64,000 nt of DNA from the NCBI RefSeq assembly GCF_003597395.2, contig NC_133771.1, forward strand, positions 54,961,385 through 55,025,384. The letters run 5' to 3'. The notes under the pieces are model-generated. The model saw only the letters and a list, made by a program, of their open reading frames with translations. It was not told the DNA's origin and searched no databases. Source of the stretch: Chelonoidis abingdonii. Taxonomy: Eukaryota > Chordata > Testudines > Testudinidae. Both the position numbers and the translations under genes were made by a program. Below are positions 24,184-37,498 of the stretch, in pieces. How positions within the stretch are numbered: the first letter of the stretch is position 1; every line of letters begins with the position of its first letter.

Positions 24184-24340
24184 CAGGGCCGGCACCAGCA
24201 TTTTTGCTGCCCCAAGCAACAAGAAAAAAACAACAACAACCCAAAGCCGTGATCAGCAGCACTTCGGTGGCAGGTCTACCGCCGCCGCACTGGCCTCCCC
24301 AAGCACCTGCTCGCTGCGCTGGTGACTGGAGCCAGTCCTG
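24184..24340. mobile_element. hAT-type MITE, 157 bp
   Basis: Starts CAGGGCCGGCACCAGCATTT and ends GACTGGAGCCAGTCCTG. Flanking octamers CTAACCAC (24176-24183) and CTAAGCAC (24341-24348) match 7 of 8. Shares TTTGCTGCCCCAAGCA and GCTCGCTGCGCTGGTG with the 13290-13528 element; an A-rich stretch sits near the left end. Confidence 0.85.
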
Positions 24341-24964
24341 CTAAGCACTGAAGAGTAGGGCTAGCTGCCTCTGCTATGCAACTGCTAGTATTTATGGAAC
24401 AATAAAAGACAATAGATCACTCTGTCAGGACTTAGCAATAGACTTATGAAAAAATTAAGAGCTAGAAAGAATCTTGTATAGTCAGAAAAAAAATTAAAAA
24501 AAGAAAGAAACTGGCAATTCAGGATCTGATACAAAGCCCACTGAAATAGATGGAAAAATTCCTGTTGACTTCAGTAGACTTGGATCAGGATGCAAGAACC
24601 CACTCTATTGCTTTCCCTCATTAACTGTGATGGAAACATTTAAAGTGGAATGAGAAGCAAAGAACAAAAAGACATTATATGACTGGATACCATGATCACT
24701 TACCACCACAACTCCGTGACTACTGGCCACTCTGGAATATTACTTAAGCCTAGAGCTGGAGTCATTTCTATTCACAGCATGACTGTATTTTGGAGGCTTT
24801 ACAGAAAGACCAAGAATAAAGTGTTGTGGAGTGTAAGAGAAGAATTTAGGAATGAAACTGCTTTGATTTTTTTAATTGAATTGCCTGGCAGAGAGACATC
24901 TCTGATAAATAGGTCAGTCTCCCATAGATGTGGGATCTGCAATGACACTTCGGGCCTTGCATAG
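24341..24964. other. unassigned sequence
   Basis: No gene. 24520-24600 is a copy of the palindromic 'GACTTCAGTAGACTTGGATC' dispersed repeat. Confidence 0.4.
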
Positions 24965-25775
24965 CTGAGATGACCACAGACATTATGCTAGTCTAACCTA
25001 CTGCCAAGATGAAGGATTTGTTGTGTCTAGAAACCATCCAAGACATATGGCTATCCAGACTGTTTTTGAAAACCTCCAGTGAAGAAGCTTCCACAAGCTC
25101 CCTAGGCTGTCTGTTCCATTGTCCTACCATGTTTGCAGTTTTGAAGTTTTTCCTGAGATTTAAGCTAAATCTGCTATACTTAGTTTGAACCTGTTGCCTC
25201 TTGTCCTGCCCTCTGTGACAAGAAAAAAGAGCTTTTTGATGGCAATCTTTCAAGTATTTGAAGACCGCTATCATTTTCCCTCCTTTCTTCCAAACTAAAC
25301 TTGACCAATTTCTTCAGTCTTTGCTCATATAGTTTGCATACCATCCCTTTGATATACATCCTTTCTATACATTTGTGACCAAAATTGGACACAGTACTCC
25401 AAGCTGAAGCCTAACCAGCACTGATTAGAGCGGTACTATCTCCTTTCTTGACTTGCATGCTATGCCTCTTTTAATGCAACCTAAAATTGTGTTTGCTTTT
25501 TTTTTGCAACAGCATCATGTTGCTGACTCATGCTAAGATTGTGATCCGCTACAACTCCCAGATACTTCTCAGCAGTGCTGCTGCAAGCCAGTTAACCCCA
25601 TTTGATATTTGTGCACTTGGTGTTTCATCCATAACTGTAACACCTTACATTTCTCTCTGCTGAATTTCATTTTGTTGTTTATAGCTCAGTTCTCCAATAT
25701 ATCAAGATCCCTCTGAAGTTAGTTCTATCCTCCAAAGTGTTGGCAACTGCCCCTAGTTGTGTGTCACCTTCCTCC
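24965..25775 (-). mobile_element. CR1 LINE 3' half
   Basis: Minus translation shows CR1 ORF2 C-terminal sequence: YEQRLKKLVKFSLEERREND (within 25180-25392) and PRELVEASSLEVFKNSLDSH (within 24993-25274). The upstream part to about 25775 matches the palm/thumb-coding stretch of other copies. Several frameshifts; 5'-truncated. The subfamily differs from the 32973 copy. Confidence 0.85.
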
Positions 25776-28104
25776 AGGACTGGGAATGGATCCAGGCTTT
25801 TGATTCTGGGCCCATTTCTACTTTTGTGAATGTTTTTTTTCTGGCTCTATTGATAGTGAAGAAGTTCTGGAAAGTAAAATCATGTAACTATAATTCCATT
25901 GAGACGTTCACAATAGTGAAGGTTCACCCTCATGTGCTGGAGCCCCAACAGATCATTCTTCTATTATAATGATGGTCCTACATTTTTTGGCAGCTAAGAA
26001 TGAGGACACCACTCACTCTCCCATTTTTATTATTTTTTATTATTATTCCATTCCTTTCCGCTCACTTACACTTTAAAACAAGTATACATTTACTGTGGTG
26101 ACATAGGTCATTTTCTCATATGTCAGATAATAATATTCTTGTAAGAACACTTGAATTAATGGTGTCTGGTGCCTTTACATTCTATGGCTCAGTGGGCCAA
26201 ACAACATCCTGAGTTACTGTTACAATACTTTCAGTAGAGGGGGCATTTGTTGATTACAGTTGGGTAGAGTAGAATAATGGCTGCAGATTGTAAACATCAT
26301 CTCCATCCTTAAAGAAGCGTAACACTCCAGCAACCAGTTCAAATTTTCCTTTTTGGCTGTCAAAACCCATGTAGATTTGCTCTAGACTATTTATCAACCT
26401 TGTCTTCTTTTCTTATCTTCCTCTCACCTGCACTTTTCTAACATCAATCCTGCTCTCATTTTCACCACTGAGGTCACAAAAATGTTCTTCTCTGTAGCTC
26501 AGGAACTCCAAAACAGCTATCATGTCTTGTGTCACATCTCAGCTGTAAAGACACCTTTTTTTCTGCCATTTGCTTCCCTTAACTTTTTATTTCTTCCACT
26601 GTTATTATGCACAATGTAATTCTTGAACTGTTATTTATCACAACCCTTTAGCAGAACTCATTAAAAAAAGGACAATTTGGGACAGATTTTCTTGAAAAAA
26701 ATTGTTCTTTTTTTCATTGAAATGCAAAATGTTTCATTCAGTTGTAGGACTAGTAAAAATGAGAAGTATTAATGTTTTCACCAGCTCAATAATTTTGCAT
26801 TTTGGAATAGAGTTTATATGAAATATTCTGTGTAAAATAACGCACGCATTCCATAGCCCACCAATACACAGAATTCTCATGGAAGTCAATGAGAGTAACA
26901 CATGACAAGGGCTGATAAAACTCGACATTCAAATTGTATTTCCTTGCTTTGTCGAACTGCAGGAATCCAAAACATATATCACTTATGCTTGCTCTTCCTT
27001 CTTACAACCAGCTCTTGTCTCTTGGCATCCCAAGTGTATATGCTGCTGCTGTTGTTGCCTTTTCCCACTAGATAGTTGGTGCTCCTAAATGACATTTCAG
27101 CACAGATGTCCACCACTGTCCTATCCTCTTGGGAGACCTATGCAGCAGATGTTGCAAATGATCTAGCACACATTTGCTGGAGTAATGTAAAAAAGACCTG
27201 CCAGATTGCTGATTTCTTTGGCATAATGCCACATAATACCACTGACTGGTTAGTGAGACTACATGAAAATAATTTCAACTAAACTTTTCTACATGATTCA
27301 CCCACTTTTTTTTCTTATTGAAGTGTCTTGGCAGCCTCCTACATCACAGATTCTTCCACAACACATCTAACTTCCTAAGCCGCTCTCTTTCTCTCGCTCA
27401 ACTAATATAATGTTTATCTCTTATATTCACTATCTTTTCTTGTATTCAAATCCTCTGCACTTTTCCACAGCGGAGGAGTTATATTATTTCAGATGGAGAG
27501 CATGAAGTCAGAGGAGAGGAAATGGGACAGTGGAAACTTGATGTTGGTCAATAATTTAATTAGTTTTGTTAAGTTGGCATGATTGGTCACCTATTATTTT
27601 TTCCCTCTATTTGATAAATAGGAATGGGGCTTTAAGAAGCCACTGATTTTTTTAATCTCTCTTGATAGAAGGGAAACAGCTAGATAGACTTGAGAACTTT
27701 TCATTTTCTCTTATCACATTATCGCAACATGATTGTATCCTTATGTGCAGTTCTACCTTTGAAGGCTGTGACAGAGCTCTGGCCAGGGTTTTGTTTTGAC
27801 AGGAAGTCCATCTACTCCTCTACTGTAGTAATAAAAGATGTGCTGATAATCAGCTAAAATGGTTATTCAGTAATGGAACACATGAAAACAAGAAGAGTCG
27901 TAGCAGTGGAGCAAGAAATGGATCTGCTACAAAGACACATTTAGATACCAAAGCAAATGCAAGTGAGCAGTACTAATACGAGGACCAGCATATCTATGTT
28001 GTTGCAACTTGTCACTTCATTTCAGAATATAGTGCATGCTAGTATGGGTCTTGTTTGTACATTCTGACTAGGAAAACCAGGCAGTCAGGAACTGTGGGAT
28101 CTCA
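25776..28104. other. unassigned AT-rich sequence
   Basis: No recognised repeat or gene. A TTATTTTTTATTATTATT tract lies near 26028. Confidence 0.4.
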
Positions 28105-28330
28105 TCTATGTACATAGGGAGGGATGGTTCAGTGGTTAAGGTGCTCACCGGAGACTTTGGTTCAATTCTCTGTTCCACCACAGATTTCCTGTGTGATCTT
28201 GAGCAAATCTGATTGAGTTGCAGTTCTTTATTGTGAAATGAGGATAATACCTACCACATAGAGGTGCTGTGAGGCTAACTAACAATTGTGAGATGCTCAG
28301 ATGCTACAGTAATGGAGACCATGTGAGTAC
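28105..28330 (+). mobile_element. MIR/CORE-SINE copy
   Basis: The tRNA-related head is visible as GTGGTTAAGGTGCTCACCGG (A-box side) and GGTTCAATTC (B box). The core follows (TTTCCTGTGTGATCTTGAGC), then TTGTGAAATGAGGATAATAC and CATAGAGGTGCTGTGAGG. The order matches MIR-type SINEs. The best-preserved SINE in the window. Confidence 0.8.
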
Positions 28331-30963
28331 CCTAGAGAGAGGATGTCTTGCAAGCTTTTATCCATTCACAAGCTGATACTGATGAGGTCAGTGTACCTGA
28401 AGATGGCACATTTCTGTGGGAGGGACAGGTACTGCTTAAGCCCAGCAAGGGCACACCAATAGAGGGAAGTATACATGTAGCCTCTCCTCTGATTTGTGCT
28501 ACCACACAGGGCCCAGGTAGGTAACATTACAGTTCTTGGGCTCACTTGAGTGTGAGTACTACTTCTGGCTGGAGGTCAAACTTCTCCAGTGGGGATGGAA
28601 AAGAAATGGGGCCTAGCCAGCTATCTGCTCTTGGAGCGGACTCAATGAGGCACCTTTAATAGGTGTAGAGATGCAGAATCAGGGTGCATTGATGAGAGAA
28701 GAGTGGCATTATTGAACAACTTAGGAAGGGCATTTGCTACTTACGGGTGGCATGAAAGAAAGCACAGAATCACTTGTGGATAGTGCAGATGAATGAGGTA
28801 TTAAAACAGACATCATTGCTGGAGTGGAGAGGGCAGGATGGCATGAGACTGTCCTTGAATAGATTCTTCAACATATTTTCCCATCAATTGCTGAATACAT
28901 TATTCATTAATACGTTTCCATTATACAAACAGTTTTATAGTTGGTTGACTAATATTCCTCAAATGAATTATTTGTATTTTTTAAATCAGTGAATAATTTA
29001 TTCACATTAGTAATTTTTTTTCTTATCCCTTTCTACATTAAGCATTGTGAGGAGTATGCTACATTCCTCCCTCTGTTGGTTTAAAAAGATACAAGATACA
29101 TGCAGATTCTTGTATCTGAATATATGTTACCACTGCATCAAAGGAATGCATTTCATGCCCCATTGATCCTTCTGTAACCCAACACTCTCTGTGTCTCCTT
29201 CTTCCACCTACATAATTGACCTCATATTATACATATATGGACCCCATCAGATCTTAAATGTTGCTTGATTCTCTTTTTGATTCTTTTTAGCTGTCTGTTG
29301 AGATGTGTCATCTCCAGTTTACACTATATCTTCTTACTATTGAATACTCCTACATCTTCCCTCAAGGTACAAGCAGTTCTTCTAAGTCACATCTCTGCTA
29401 TCACTCTCGTTAATGCAGATCTTTGAAACCATTTAACTTTCAGGTGAGCTGTTGCTTCTTGATTACCTATGTGCAATCTTTTTTTTCCTTATATGGATTT
29501 CCTTCTGTGGTAATCATAGATATTTTGCATCAAAGTTTCTGCTTGCTGTCATACACAATCATTTTCACTGAATAAAGCATGGCTCCCCAGTGTCATTACG
29601 ATTACGTAACTGGCAACTATAACTCTTCAAGCAGTGAAATCTCAAACAAAACTCATCACCTCCTACATATTCATAATTTGTTAATTTTCAATGTTTCTCC
29701 AATGGAGGGAAGAGAGGAGAAAATCTGGGACCTTATCCAATATGTCTTCATCCATATGAGCAATCCCATTCGATTAATGAAACTAAGGATGAAATCCTGG
29801 CTCTTCTGAAATCTCTGACAAAACTCCTATTGACTTCACTGGTGCTAGAAGTTCACTCAGATGTACAGTGGATAAGCATATTGTCTGTTTTAGGGATTTG
29901 TACTGCTACCCATTATCATAGTACAGTATATGTGTACCTTCCACCTGAATTAGATTGGAAACAGCAAAGTCATGGAGACTCTGGCTTTTCTCCATTTTCA
30001 AGATATAGAAAGCTCTGCTTGGGGCAGTTTATTTTTTGGGGGGGATGAAGAAGTTGGTTTTGTTTTGTTGCACATGGGGCTGCTGTAGGAGGCAGCAGCT
30101 GATATTGTATATCCAAAGGTCTGACTATTTTATCTGAACTATATGAACATCATCTGAACAATCTCAATAATTTTATTCTGTCACATGCTCGACAAACTGC
30201 GTAAACCTCAATAAGGATCTGAGGATTTGACCCATTACTAGGACAGTGTGATAGTTGATTAATCCCATCTACTGCCAATGCCATGTCCACAACCTCCAAA
30301 ATGATACTGTTTAACTCTACATCCCATCACTACCCAAAATATACCAGTCTGTATTAATAAATTCAAGTGACCCTGAAATAATAAATGGAACACAAATTGT
30401 ATCTCATCAAATTTGGAAAGATTAAACAAAGTATTATTCGAAACATCATCAACCTATATTTATATCAAACAGATTTTTATCCATTAGAGGACTATATTAA
30501 CAAATATTGAAAATGGATGAGTTGTTCAAGATGTGACTGGTTGTAGGTATACAGCATTAATGGAATTACACTGAAATTGACAAATGCACATAGAAGAAAT
30601 GTTATGCTTTGTACTGTGGATATGATCATATAATACAGCAAAGGAAAAAACGTTGATGCAAATTGCATATGATCAGCACAGGAAGGAAATCTATAAAGAA
30701 CATACATTGAATGGAGACAATCAAGAATCCAAATTTCTAGCTCTGATAATAAGCAATTGCAAATTAGTCAAAAGCATTGGAGGTTTTTTGGTACAAGGTG
30801 TTGTACCAAAATCATTTACAAAACTAAGTTGTCAGACAATTCAAAGAAACATTGTATACATGCATGAATAAGATAAACTCTGCTTAGCAACAGAACAGTT
30901 AAACGCACTGAGAAAATAATGGGCATTTTTGTGCAAGGCTGAAGATAGAGAAATAGACCAACA

Positions 30964-30999
30964 TTTTTATGTATTTATTTATGTATTTATGTATTTATT
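30964..30999. repeat. (TTTATGTA)n-type microsatellite
   Basis: TTTTTATGTATTTATTTATG followed by TATTTATGTATTTATTG. Confidence 0.85.
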
Positions 31000-31054
31000 G
31001 TCTCATGGGATAGCCTGGTGTTCTCAAATTCAGTACTGAGACAAGGTCCTCCTT

Positions 31055-31140
31055 TGTTAAGTGCTGAGTTCTGGCAGCTCCTACTGATCTCAGTGCAAGC
31101 TAAGGGTGCACCAATGAGCACCTTGAGAGATTGGGCCCTA
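31055..31140. repeat. dispersed palindromic repeat piece
   Basis: TTGTTAAGTGCTGAGTTCTG, GGCAGCTCCTACTGATCTCA and CACCTTGAGAGATTGGGCCC follow the order seen around 8385-8480 (inverted arms around GCAGCTCCYACTGA). Confidence 0.5.
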
Positions 31141-32520
31141 AACTGTTTGCAGTTAGTGAAATTTTGTGCTGTCACAGCAGTCAGTATTTATATGAGACAT
31201 GTCTCTCAATAGTGTAATTAAGCCACCTGACACAAGTCGGGAATTACTGTACACCTTGGAAGATGTTCTGATGAAGGATGAGTGCTTTAACCCACTAAGG
31301 AGTTATGGTAATTTCCCTGATATCTAGGGCCCAAGAGATTCCCTTTCTACTGAAGACCCAACACATATTTAACTGCTGATTCCCTGCACCTCCCACTCCT
31401 CTCCCTACCCCCTATATGTTAATGCAGAGTGAACATTTTTAAATCTTTATATATGATCATACAATATTATTCTTAATATATCTGGCATAGAATCCTGGGC
31501 CAGTTAAGTTAATGGAGTTTGCCATGATTTCAGTGGACCCAGGCAAGAAAAACTCCAGGTGTTTTACCAGCCAGGGCAAAAAATGTTTTTAGTGCTCTCC
31601 ATCTCCATCCCAGAGTGGCTGAGCAAAACAAAGACTCATCAATCAGTGGATCACAATGGTGTGGTGCCTCTGGAGGAGGGTGCTTGAGGTGATCTCCCTC
31701 CATGCCTGTCATGCTTGCCCCTAAACCAAGCTCTGGAGCGAAGATTCAAGAATTTTTACTATTTCAAAAGCACTCAGCATGAGCCTAACTATGATCCCTT
31801 TGACTGCTGTGAGAACAAAGTTAGGGCCATATGGTGTGCTTTTGAAATGCCACCATTTATATATCAAGACTTACAATGTAAAAAATATCTGAGCTCGGTA
31901 GCAAAACTCATGACTGACATCAGCAATATCAATTCTGGTTTTATTTTTTTCCCCCCATTTTGATTAGGATAAATGTCATCACATTTGGTACAAACATTTC
32001 TTGTTAGCCTGATGGGCTAGAAGTCTGTACACATCTTCATGTAAGGTGTTAACACTTGATGATACAATGCTTTCAGGATCTGTAGTATGGAAATTCAAGA
32101 ATCACTTAGCATCAAAGCAATAAAAATACATTTATTCTTATAAAAAACTGTCATTTTGGCACTGAGTGGGATTTCTATATTTCCATTTATTATAGTAAAA
32201 TCTGGTTTCAGAGCAACTAATTTTCAGGATTTAATATATTCACAGTAGCTTGAATGATATTAGATAAGTTATAAATTATTTTTCTCTACAACATTCTGAC
32301 ACTAGAGAAAAAAATGCTTCTTCGTTCACACTGCAAGATGGAAAAAAGAATGTTTGTGAGTCAGTTCTTTAACATTTTGTAAAGATGAACCCTCCACACA
32401 CTAGTGGGTTGCTAGTGGGTGTAGTTTTGGAGAGGCAGAAAGAGATATAGTTCTTAGGTATGGTGCTCTCTATAGCCAGGAGTAGGGGATACAGACATTG
32501 CTTGTGCAGGTTCAAGTAAT

Positions 32521-32817
32521 CAGGGCCAACCTTAGGCAAAATGGTGCCCTGGGCAAATCTGTATTTTGGCACCCCGCAGCCTCCCTTGACTCCCCACCTA
32601 TCCCTCCATTGCCCTTGGCTCCTGCTGCCCCCCATCCATCCCCTCATTGTCCCCTGGCTCCTGCTGCCTCCCTGGGCTCCCCAACCCCTCTCACCATTTT
32701 CCTGAGCTCCCTTCTGCAGCCTCACACCTCAGACCCGCCCCACTGCTTGCCTCTTGACCACAGCATCCCCTGATCACAGCACCCTGGGCGGTGGCCCACA
32801 TCACTAAGGTAGTCTTG
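32521..32817. mobile_element. probable hAT-type MITE, degraded right end
   Basis: Left end CAGGGCCAACCTTAGGCAAA, interior CCCTGGGCAAAT and C-rich GGCTCCTGCTGCC repeats, then CACCCTGGGCGGTGGCCCAC. Right end ACTAAGGTAGTCTTG is a poor inverted match and no convincing TSD was found, so the right boundary is tentative. Confidence 0.6.
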
Positions 32818-32972
32818 CTCAGGTTTTATTAAAAAGAGCTCTTTGAATTTAAGATAAGGTGATTTTGCCTCATTCACTCAGATGCTCATGCTGCTATATT
32901 ATGAAAAAAAAAGTGTGTGCAGTAGGTTTTTCATTCCTTCTTTAGACACAGAAAATGTGAGGATGAAATCCT

Positions 32973-33449
32973 CATAGATTCATAGACTTTAAGGTCAGAA
33001 GAGACCGTTATGGTCATCTAGTCTGACCTCCTGCACAACGCAGGCCACAGAATCTCACCCACCCACTCCTGTACCAAACCACTGACCTATGTCTGAGTTA
33101 TTGAAGTCCTCAAATTGTGATTCAAAGACCTCAAGGGGCAGAGAATCCTCCAGCAAATGACCCGTGCCCATGCTGCAGAGGAAGGCGAAAAACCTCCAAG
33201 GCCTCTGCCAATCTGCCCTGGAGGAAAATTCCTTCCCGACCCCAAATATGGTGATCAGCTAAACTCTGGGTATGGACAAGACTCACCAGCCAGACACCCA
33301 GGAAAGAATTCTCTATAGTAACTCAGATCCCACCTCATCTAACATCCCGTAACAGACCATTAGGCATATTTATTGCTAATAATCAAAGATCAATTAGTTG
33401 CCAGAATTAGGCTATCCCATCATACCACATCTCCATAAACTTATCAAGT
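32973..33449 (-). repeat. CR1 3' UTR with terminal direct repeats
   Basis: Non-coding tail of the full-length copy ending (minus) AAAGTCTATGAATCTATGAG. The same 3' UTR, sense strand, is the element at 10992-11415. Confidence 0.85.
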
Positions 33450-36295
33450 TTAGTCTTGAAGCCAGATCTGTCTTTTGCCCCTTGGAAGGCTGTTCCAGAA
33501 CTTCACTTCTCTAATGGTTAGAAACATATGTCTAATTTTGAGTCTAAATGGCCTAATGTCAAGTTTATATCCATTTGTTCTTGTGTCCACATTGGTACTG
33601 AGCTTAAATAATTCCTCTCCTTTCCAGATATTTATCACTTTGATATATTTATAAAGAGAAATCAGATCTCCCCTCAGCCTTTTTTGGTTAGACTAAATAA
33701 GCCAAGCTTTCTGAGTCTCCTTTCATAAGGCAGGTTTTCCATTCCTTGAATCATCCTAGTAGCCCTTCTCTGTACCTGTTGCAGTTTGAATTCATCCTTC
33801 TTTAACACGGGAGACCAGAACTGCACACAAAATTCCAGATGAGGTCTCACCGGTGCCTTGTATAATGGTACTAACACCTCCGTATCTTTACTTGAAATAC
33901 CTCACCTGATGCATCCCAAGACCAGATTAGCTTTTTTAACGGCCATATCACATTGGCGGCTCACAGTCATCCTGTGATCGACCAATATTCTGAGGTCCTT
34001 CTCCTCCTCTGTTACTTCCAACTGATATGTCCCCAATTTATAACCAAAATTCTTGTTATTAATCCCTAAAAGCATGACTTTGCACTTTTCATTATTACAT
34101 TTCATCCTATTACTATTATTCCAGTTTACAAGGTCATCCAGATCTTCCTGTATTATATCTTAGTCCTCTGTTTTAGCAATACCTCCCAGCTTTGTGTCAT
34201 CTGTAAACTTTTTTAGCACACATCCACTTTTTGTGCCAAGGTCACTAATAAAAAGATTAAACAAGATTGGTCCCAAAACTGATCCCTGAGGAACTCCACT
34301 AGTAACCTCCTTCCAACCTGACAGTTCACCGTTCAGTATGATCCATTGTAGTCTCCCCTTTAACCAGTTCCTTATCCACCTTTCAATCTTCATATTGATC
34401 CCCATCTTTTCCAATTTAGCTAATAATTCCTCATGTGGAACCGTATCAAATGCCTTACTGAAATCGAGGTAAATTAGATCCATTGTGTTTCCTTTGTCTA
34501 AAAAACTTTTCAAAGAAGGAGATCAGGTTGGTTTGTCATGATCTACCTTTTGTAAAACCATATTGTACCAATTAACCATTGACCTCAATGACGTAACTAC
34601 TTTCTCCTTCAAATTTTTTTCCAAGACATTGCATACTACAGATGTTAAACTAACAGGCCTATAGTTACTCGATCACTTCCTCCCCTTTTTAAAATAGGAA
34701 CTATGTTAGCAATTCTCCAGTTGTACAGTAACAACCCCTGAGTTTACTGATTCATTAAAACTTCTTGCTAATGGACTTGCATTTCATGTGCCAGTTCCTT
34801 TATATTCTGGATGAAGTTTATGGGCCTCCTGATTTAGTCCATTATCCCATTAAGCTGTTCGAGTTTGGCTTCCACCTCAAATATGGTAATATCTACCTCC
34901 ATATCCTCATTCCCATTTGTCATCCTACCATTATCTCTAAGCAGCTCATTGCCTCATTAAAGACTGAGGCAAAGTATTAGTTTAGATATTGGGCCATACC
35001 TAAATTATCCTTAACTTCCATTCCATCTTCCTTGTTTAGCGGTCTCACTTCTTTCTTTCTTTTCTTCTTATTTATATGGCTATAGAACCTTTTACTATTG
35101 GTTTTAATTCCCTTGCAAGGTCCAACTCTACATGGCTTTTGGCCTTTCTCACTTTATCCCTACATGTTCTGACCTCAATAAGGTAGCTTTCCTTGCTAAT
35201 CCCTCCCATCTTCTACTCCTTGTAGGCTTTCTGCTTTTTCTTAATCACCTCTCTGAGATGCTTGCTCATCCAGCTTGGTCTACAATTCCTGCCTATGATT
35301 TTCCCCTCTTTCTTGGGATGCAGGTTTCTGATAGTTTCTGCAACTTTGGCTTGAAATAGTTCCAGGACTTCTCTGCCTTTAGATCCACAAATTGTTGAGT
35401 CCAATTCTCTTCCCTAACTAATTTCCTTAATTATTTAAAGTTAGCCCTAGTCCCAGATCTATTTTTGTTGATACTTCCATCTAGTTTGAACCAAATTAGC
35501 TCATGATCACTTGAAGCAAGGTTGTCCCATACAACCATTACTTTTATGAGGTCCTCACTACTTGCCAAAACCAAATCTAAAATGGCATCCTCTCTTGTTG
35601 GTTCTTCAACTACTTGGTGAAAGAATCCATCAGCTATCACATCCAGGAAAATCTGAGCCCTATTATTATTACTAGCACTTGTCCTCCATTCTATATCTGG
35701 GAAGTTAAAGTCTCCCACGATCACACAATTCCCATTAGTGTTTACTTCATTAAAAATATTAGAAAGGTCTCTATCCATATCCAAATCAGACCTTGACGGT
35801 TTGTAGCACACGCCAAGCACTATCCCAGGAGAGGCTCTAATAGCTTTCTTTCCCAATGTGATTTTTGCTCAGACAGACTCTGTCTTATCCATTCCATCAC
35901 GTCCTATTTCTTTATAGTCTACCTCATAGTTGATATACAATGCTACTCCATCACCTTTGCCTTTATTTCTGTCTTTCCTAAACAGCACACAGTCTTCAAT
36001 ACCTGTACTCCAGTCATGACTACTATTCCATCATGTTTCTGTTATCCCTATAATATCTGGTTTCACTTCCTGTACCAGTAGCTCTAGTTCCTCCATTTTG
36101 TTGCCTAGGTTCCTTGCATTAGTGTACAAACATCTTAATTTTTGCCATTTGGCTTCACTGACATTCTTTATCTGATTAGGCACAGACATTCTACTACCAG
36201 TATCACCTATTAGACTGGTATCTACACTACTTTCCTCCTTATGTCCATTCTCATACCCATGGCTGTATTGTTTCTTACTTCGTTTTCTTCCCTCT
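33450..36295 (-). pseudogene. CR1 ORF2 (APE endonuclease + reverse transcriptase), decayed
   Basis: The N-terminal endonuclease shows LRCLYTNARNLGNKMEEL, DIIGITET (stop TGA at 36031-36033 directly after it), VIVGDFNFPDIEW and SDHELIWFKL. A second stop is at 35869-35871. The RT domain shows YLDFSKAFDTVPHEELL, then TSGVPQGSVLGPILFNLFI, then FTDDTKLGG (the two catalytic Asp are present), all in 34160-34513. Thumb and C-terminal parts follow at 33902-34105, 33674-33877 (RPHLEFCVQFWSP) and 33450-33638 (EVKFWNSLPRG). ORF2 nicks DNA and reverse-transcribes the element RNA at the target. Frame changes between blocks make it inactive. Confidence 0.9.
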
Positions 36296-36355
36296 CAATG
36301 TTAAATTCCAGCGTGAAGATTACTTGGACATCTCCCAACCATCTCCCCCAAATTC

Positions 36356-37498
36356 CTAGTTTAAAGCTCTATTAATCAGTTGTGACAGCCTCCATCCTAG
36401 AAGTCCATTTCCCTCCTTACTGAGGTGAAGTCCATCCCAAGAGAACAGTCCTCTGTCCATGAATGCTTCCCAAGTGGCCATATATCCCAAAGCCCTCCTT
36501 ATAGCACCACTGCCTGAGCCATCTGTTGATCGCCATAATCTTGTCACACCTTTTTTGCCCTTCTCTAGGAATAGGCAGAATCCAACTGAAGATCACCTGA
36601 GCCTCGATTTCCTTAAGCGTCTTCCCCAGCCTGGCATAGTCTCCCTTGATACAGTCCATCGAGTATCTAGCTCGTATCATTTGTTCCCACATGAAGGACA
36701 ATCAGCGGATTCTTTCCCGCTCCTGTTAGGATCCTCTTTCAGCTCAGGTCCACATCCCATATCTTAGCACCCGGCAGACAGCACACCTTCTGTTCTCTGT
36801 ATCAGCTCTAGTTACAGGTCTGTCTATTCTTCTCAGTAAGGAGTCCCCAATCATGTAGATCTGCCTTTTCCTGGTGATGGTGTGATTCTCTGGTCTATCC
36901 CCTGTTCCCTCTCGCTGTAAGTCCTCTCGATTCCTATTCTCCCTTGCAATCCTCCACAACCCATCCCTTATCCTCCTGGGGCTCATATTTGGTGTTGTTA
37001 TGTCCATTGACTCTTCTTCTCTTCCTATAGGACTAGCTGCTCTTCTATTCTTCCTTGCCCTCTCACCTTCAGCGACCACCTGCTGTGCCCCTTCTTCATT
37101 TTCCAACTCTGAAAATCTGTTCCTGAGCTCTATTTCTCCTTCACTGGCCCGTCTTTTCCTCTGGCTAGTTCTTTTAGTCACATGCTTCCACTGTCCACTT
37201 TCCTCACCCAGCAGTCTCGCCTCAGAGTGCTTTGGTCCTGCGTCCATCTGCAAGTCTGAGCTTTTCCATTCAGCCTCCTGTCTTTGCTTCGTCATTTGCT
37301 CGAACCCCTTTCTAAACTCAGCCAGGGTTTCCACCTGCATCTCCAAACCTCAGATCTTTTCTTCCATCAGCTCTATCAGGCAGCACTTCATGCAGACAAA
37401 ACTCTTTTCAGGTACCCCTCCAGGATCATGTACATGCTGCAGTTTCCACAACTAGTCATCCTCATTGTGTCTTCCACTGATGCCTCTGTATTGGTCAT
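36356..37498 (-). pseudogene. CR1 ORF1 (Cys motif, coiled coil, GDSL esterase), decayed
   Basis: Start ATG at 37496-37498 (MTNTEASVED...), stop at 36356-36358 after INRALN; about 380 codons. The Cys part shows SCGNCSMYM, then after a frameshift near 37415 VCMKCC, a CX2C...CX2C pattern as in the PHD-like region of CR1 ORF1. A charged heptad-rich segment follows (LIELMEEKI, stop at 37350-37352, then LEMQVETLAEF), then a basic region QRKRRASEGEIELRN. The C-terminal esterase keeps MIGDSLL (GDSL nucleophile block) at about 36840 and WDGLHLSKEG (Asp/His block) at about 36425. In CR1 this protein binds RNA and its esterase is thought to act on lipids or membranes. Dead because of at least one frameshift and one stop. 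Confidence 0.85.

Larger units (their letters stand above)
28331..32520. other. unassigned sequence, few repeats
   Basis: About 4.2 kb. Open frames are short and domain-free. Contains a (TTTATGTA)n tract at 30964-30999 and a dispersed palindromic repeat piece at 31055-31140. Confidence 0.4.

Noticed and set aside
30964..30999. Possible CRISPR-like or satellite array
   Set aside because: A simple 4/8-bp microsatellite with no spacers.
37000..37455. 151-codon plus-strand frame
   Set aside because: Antisense shadow of CR1 ORF1.
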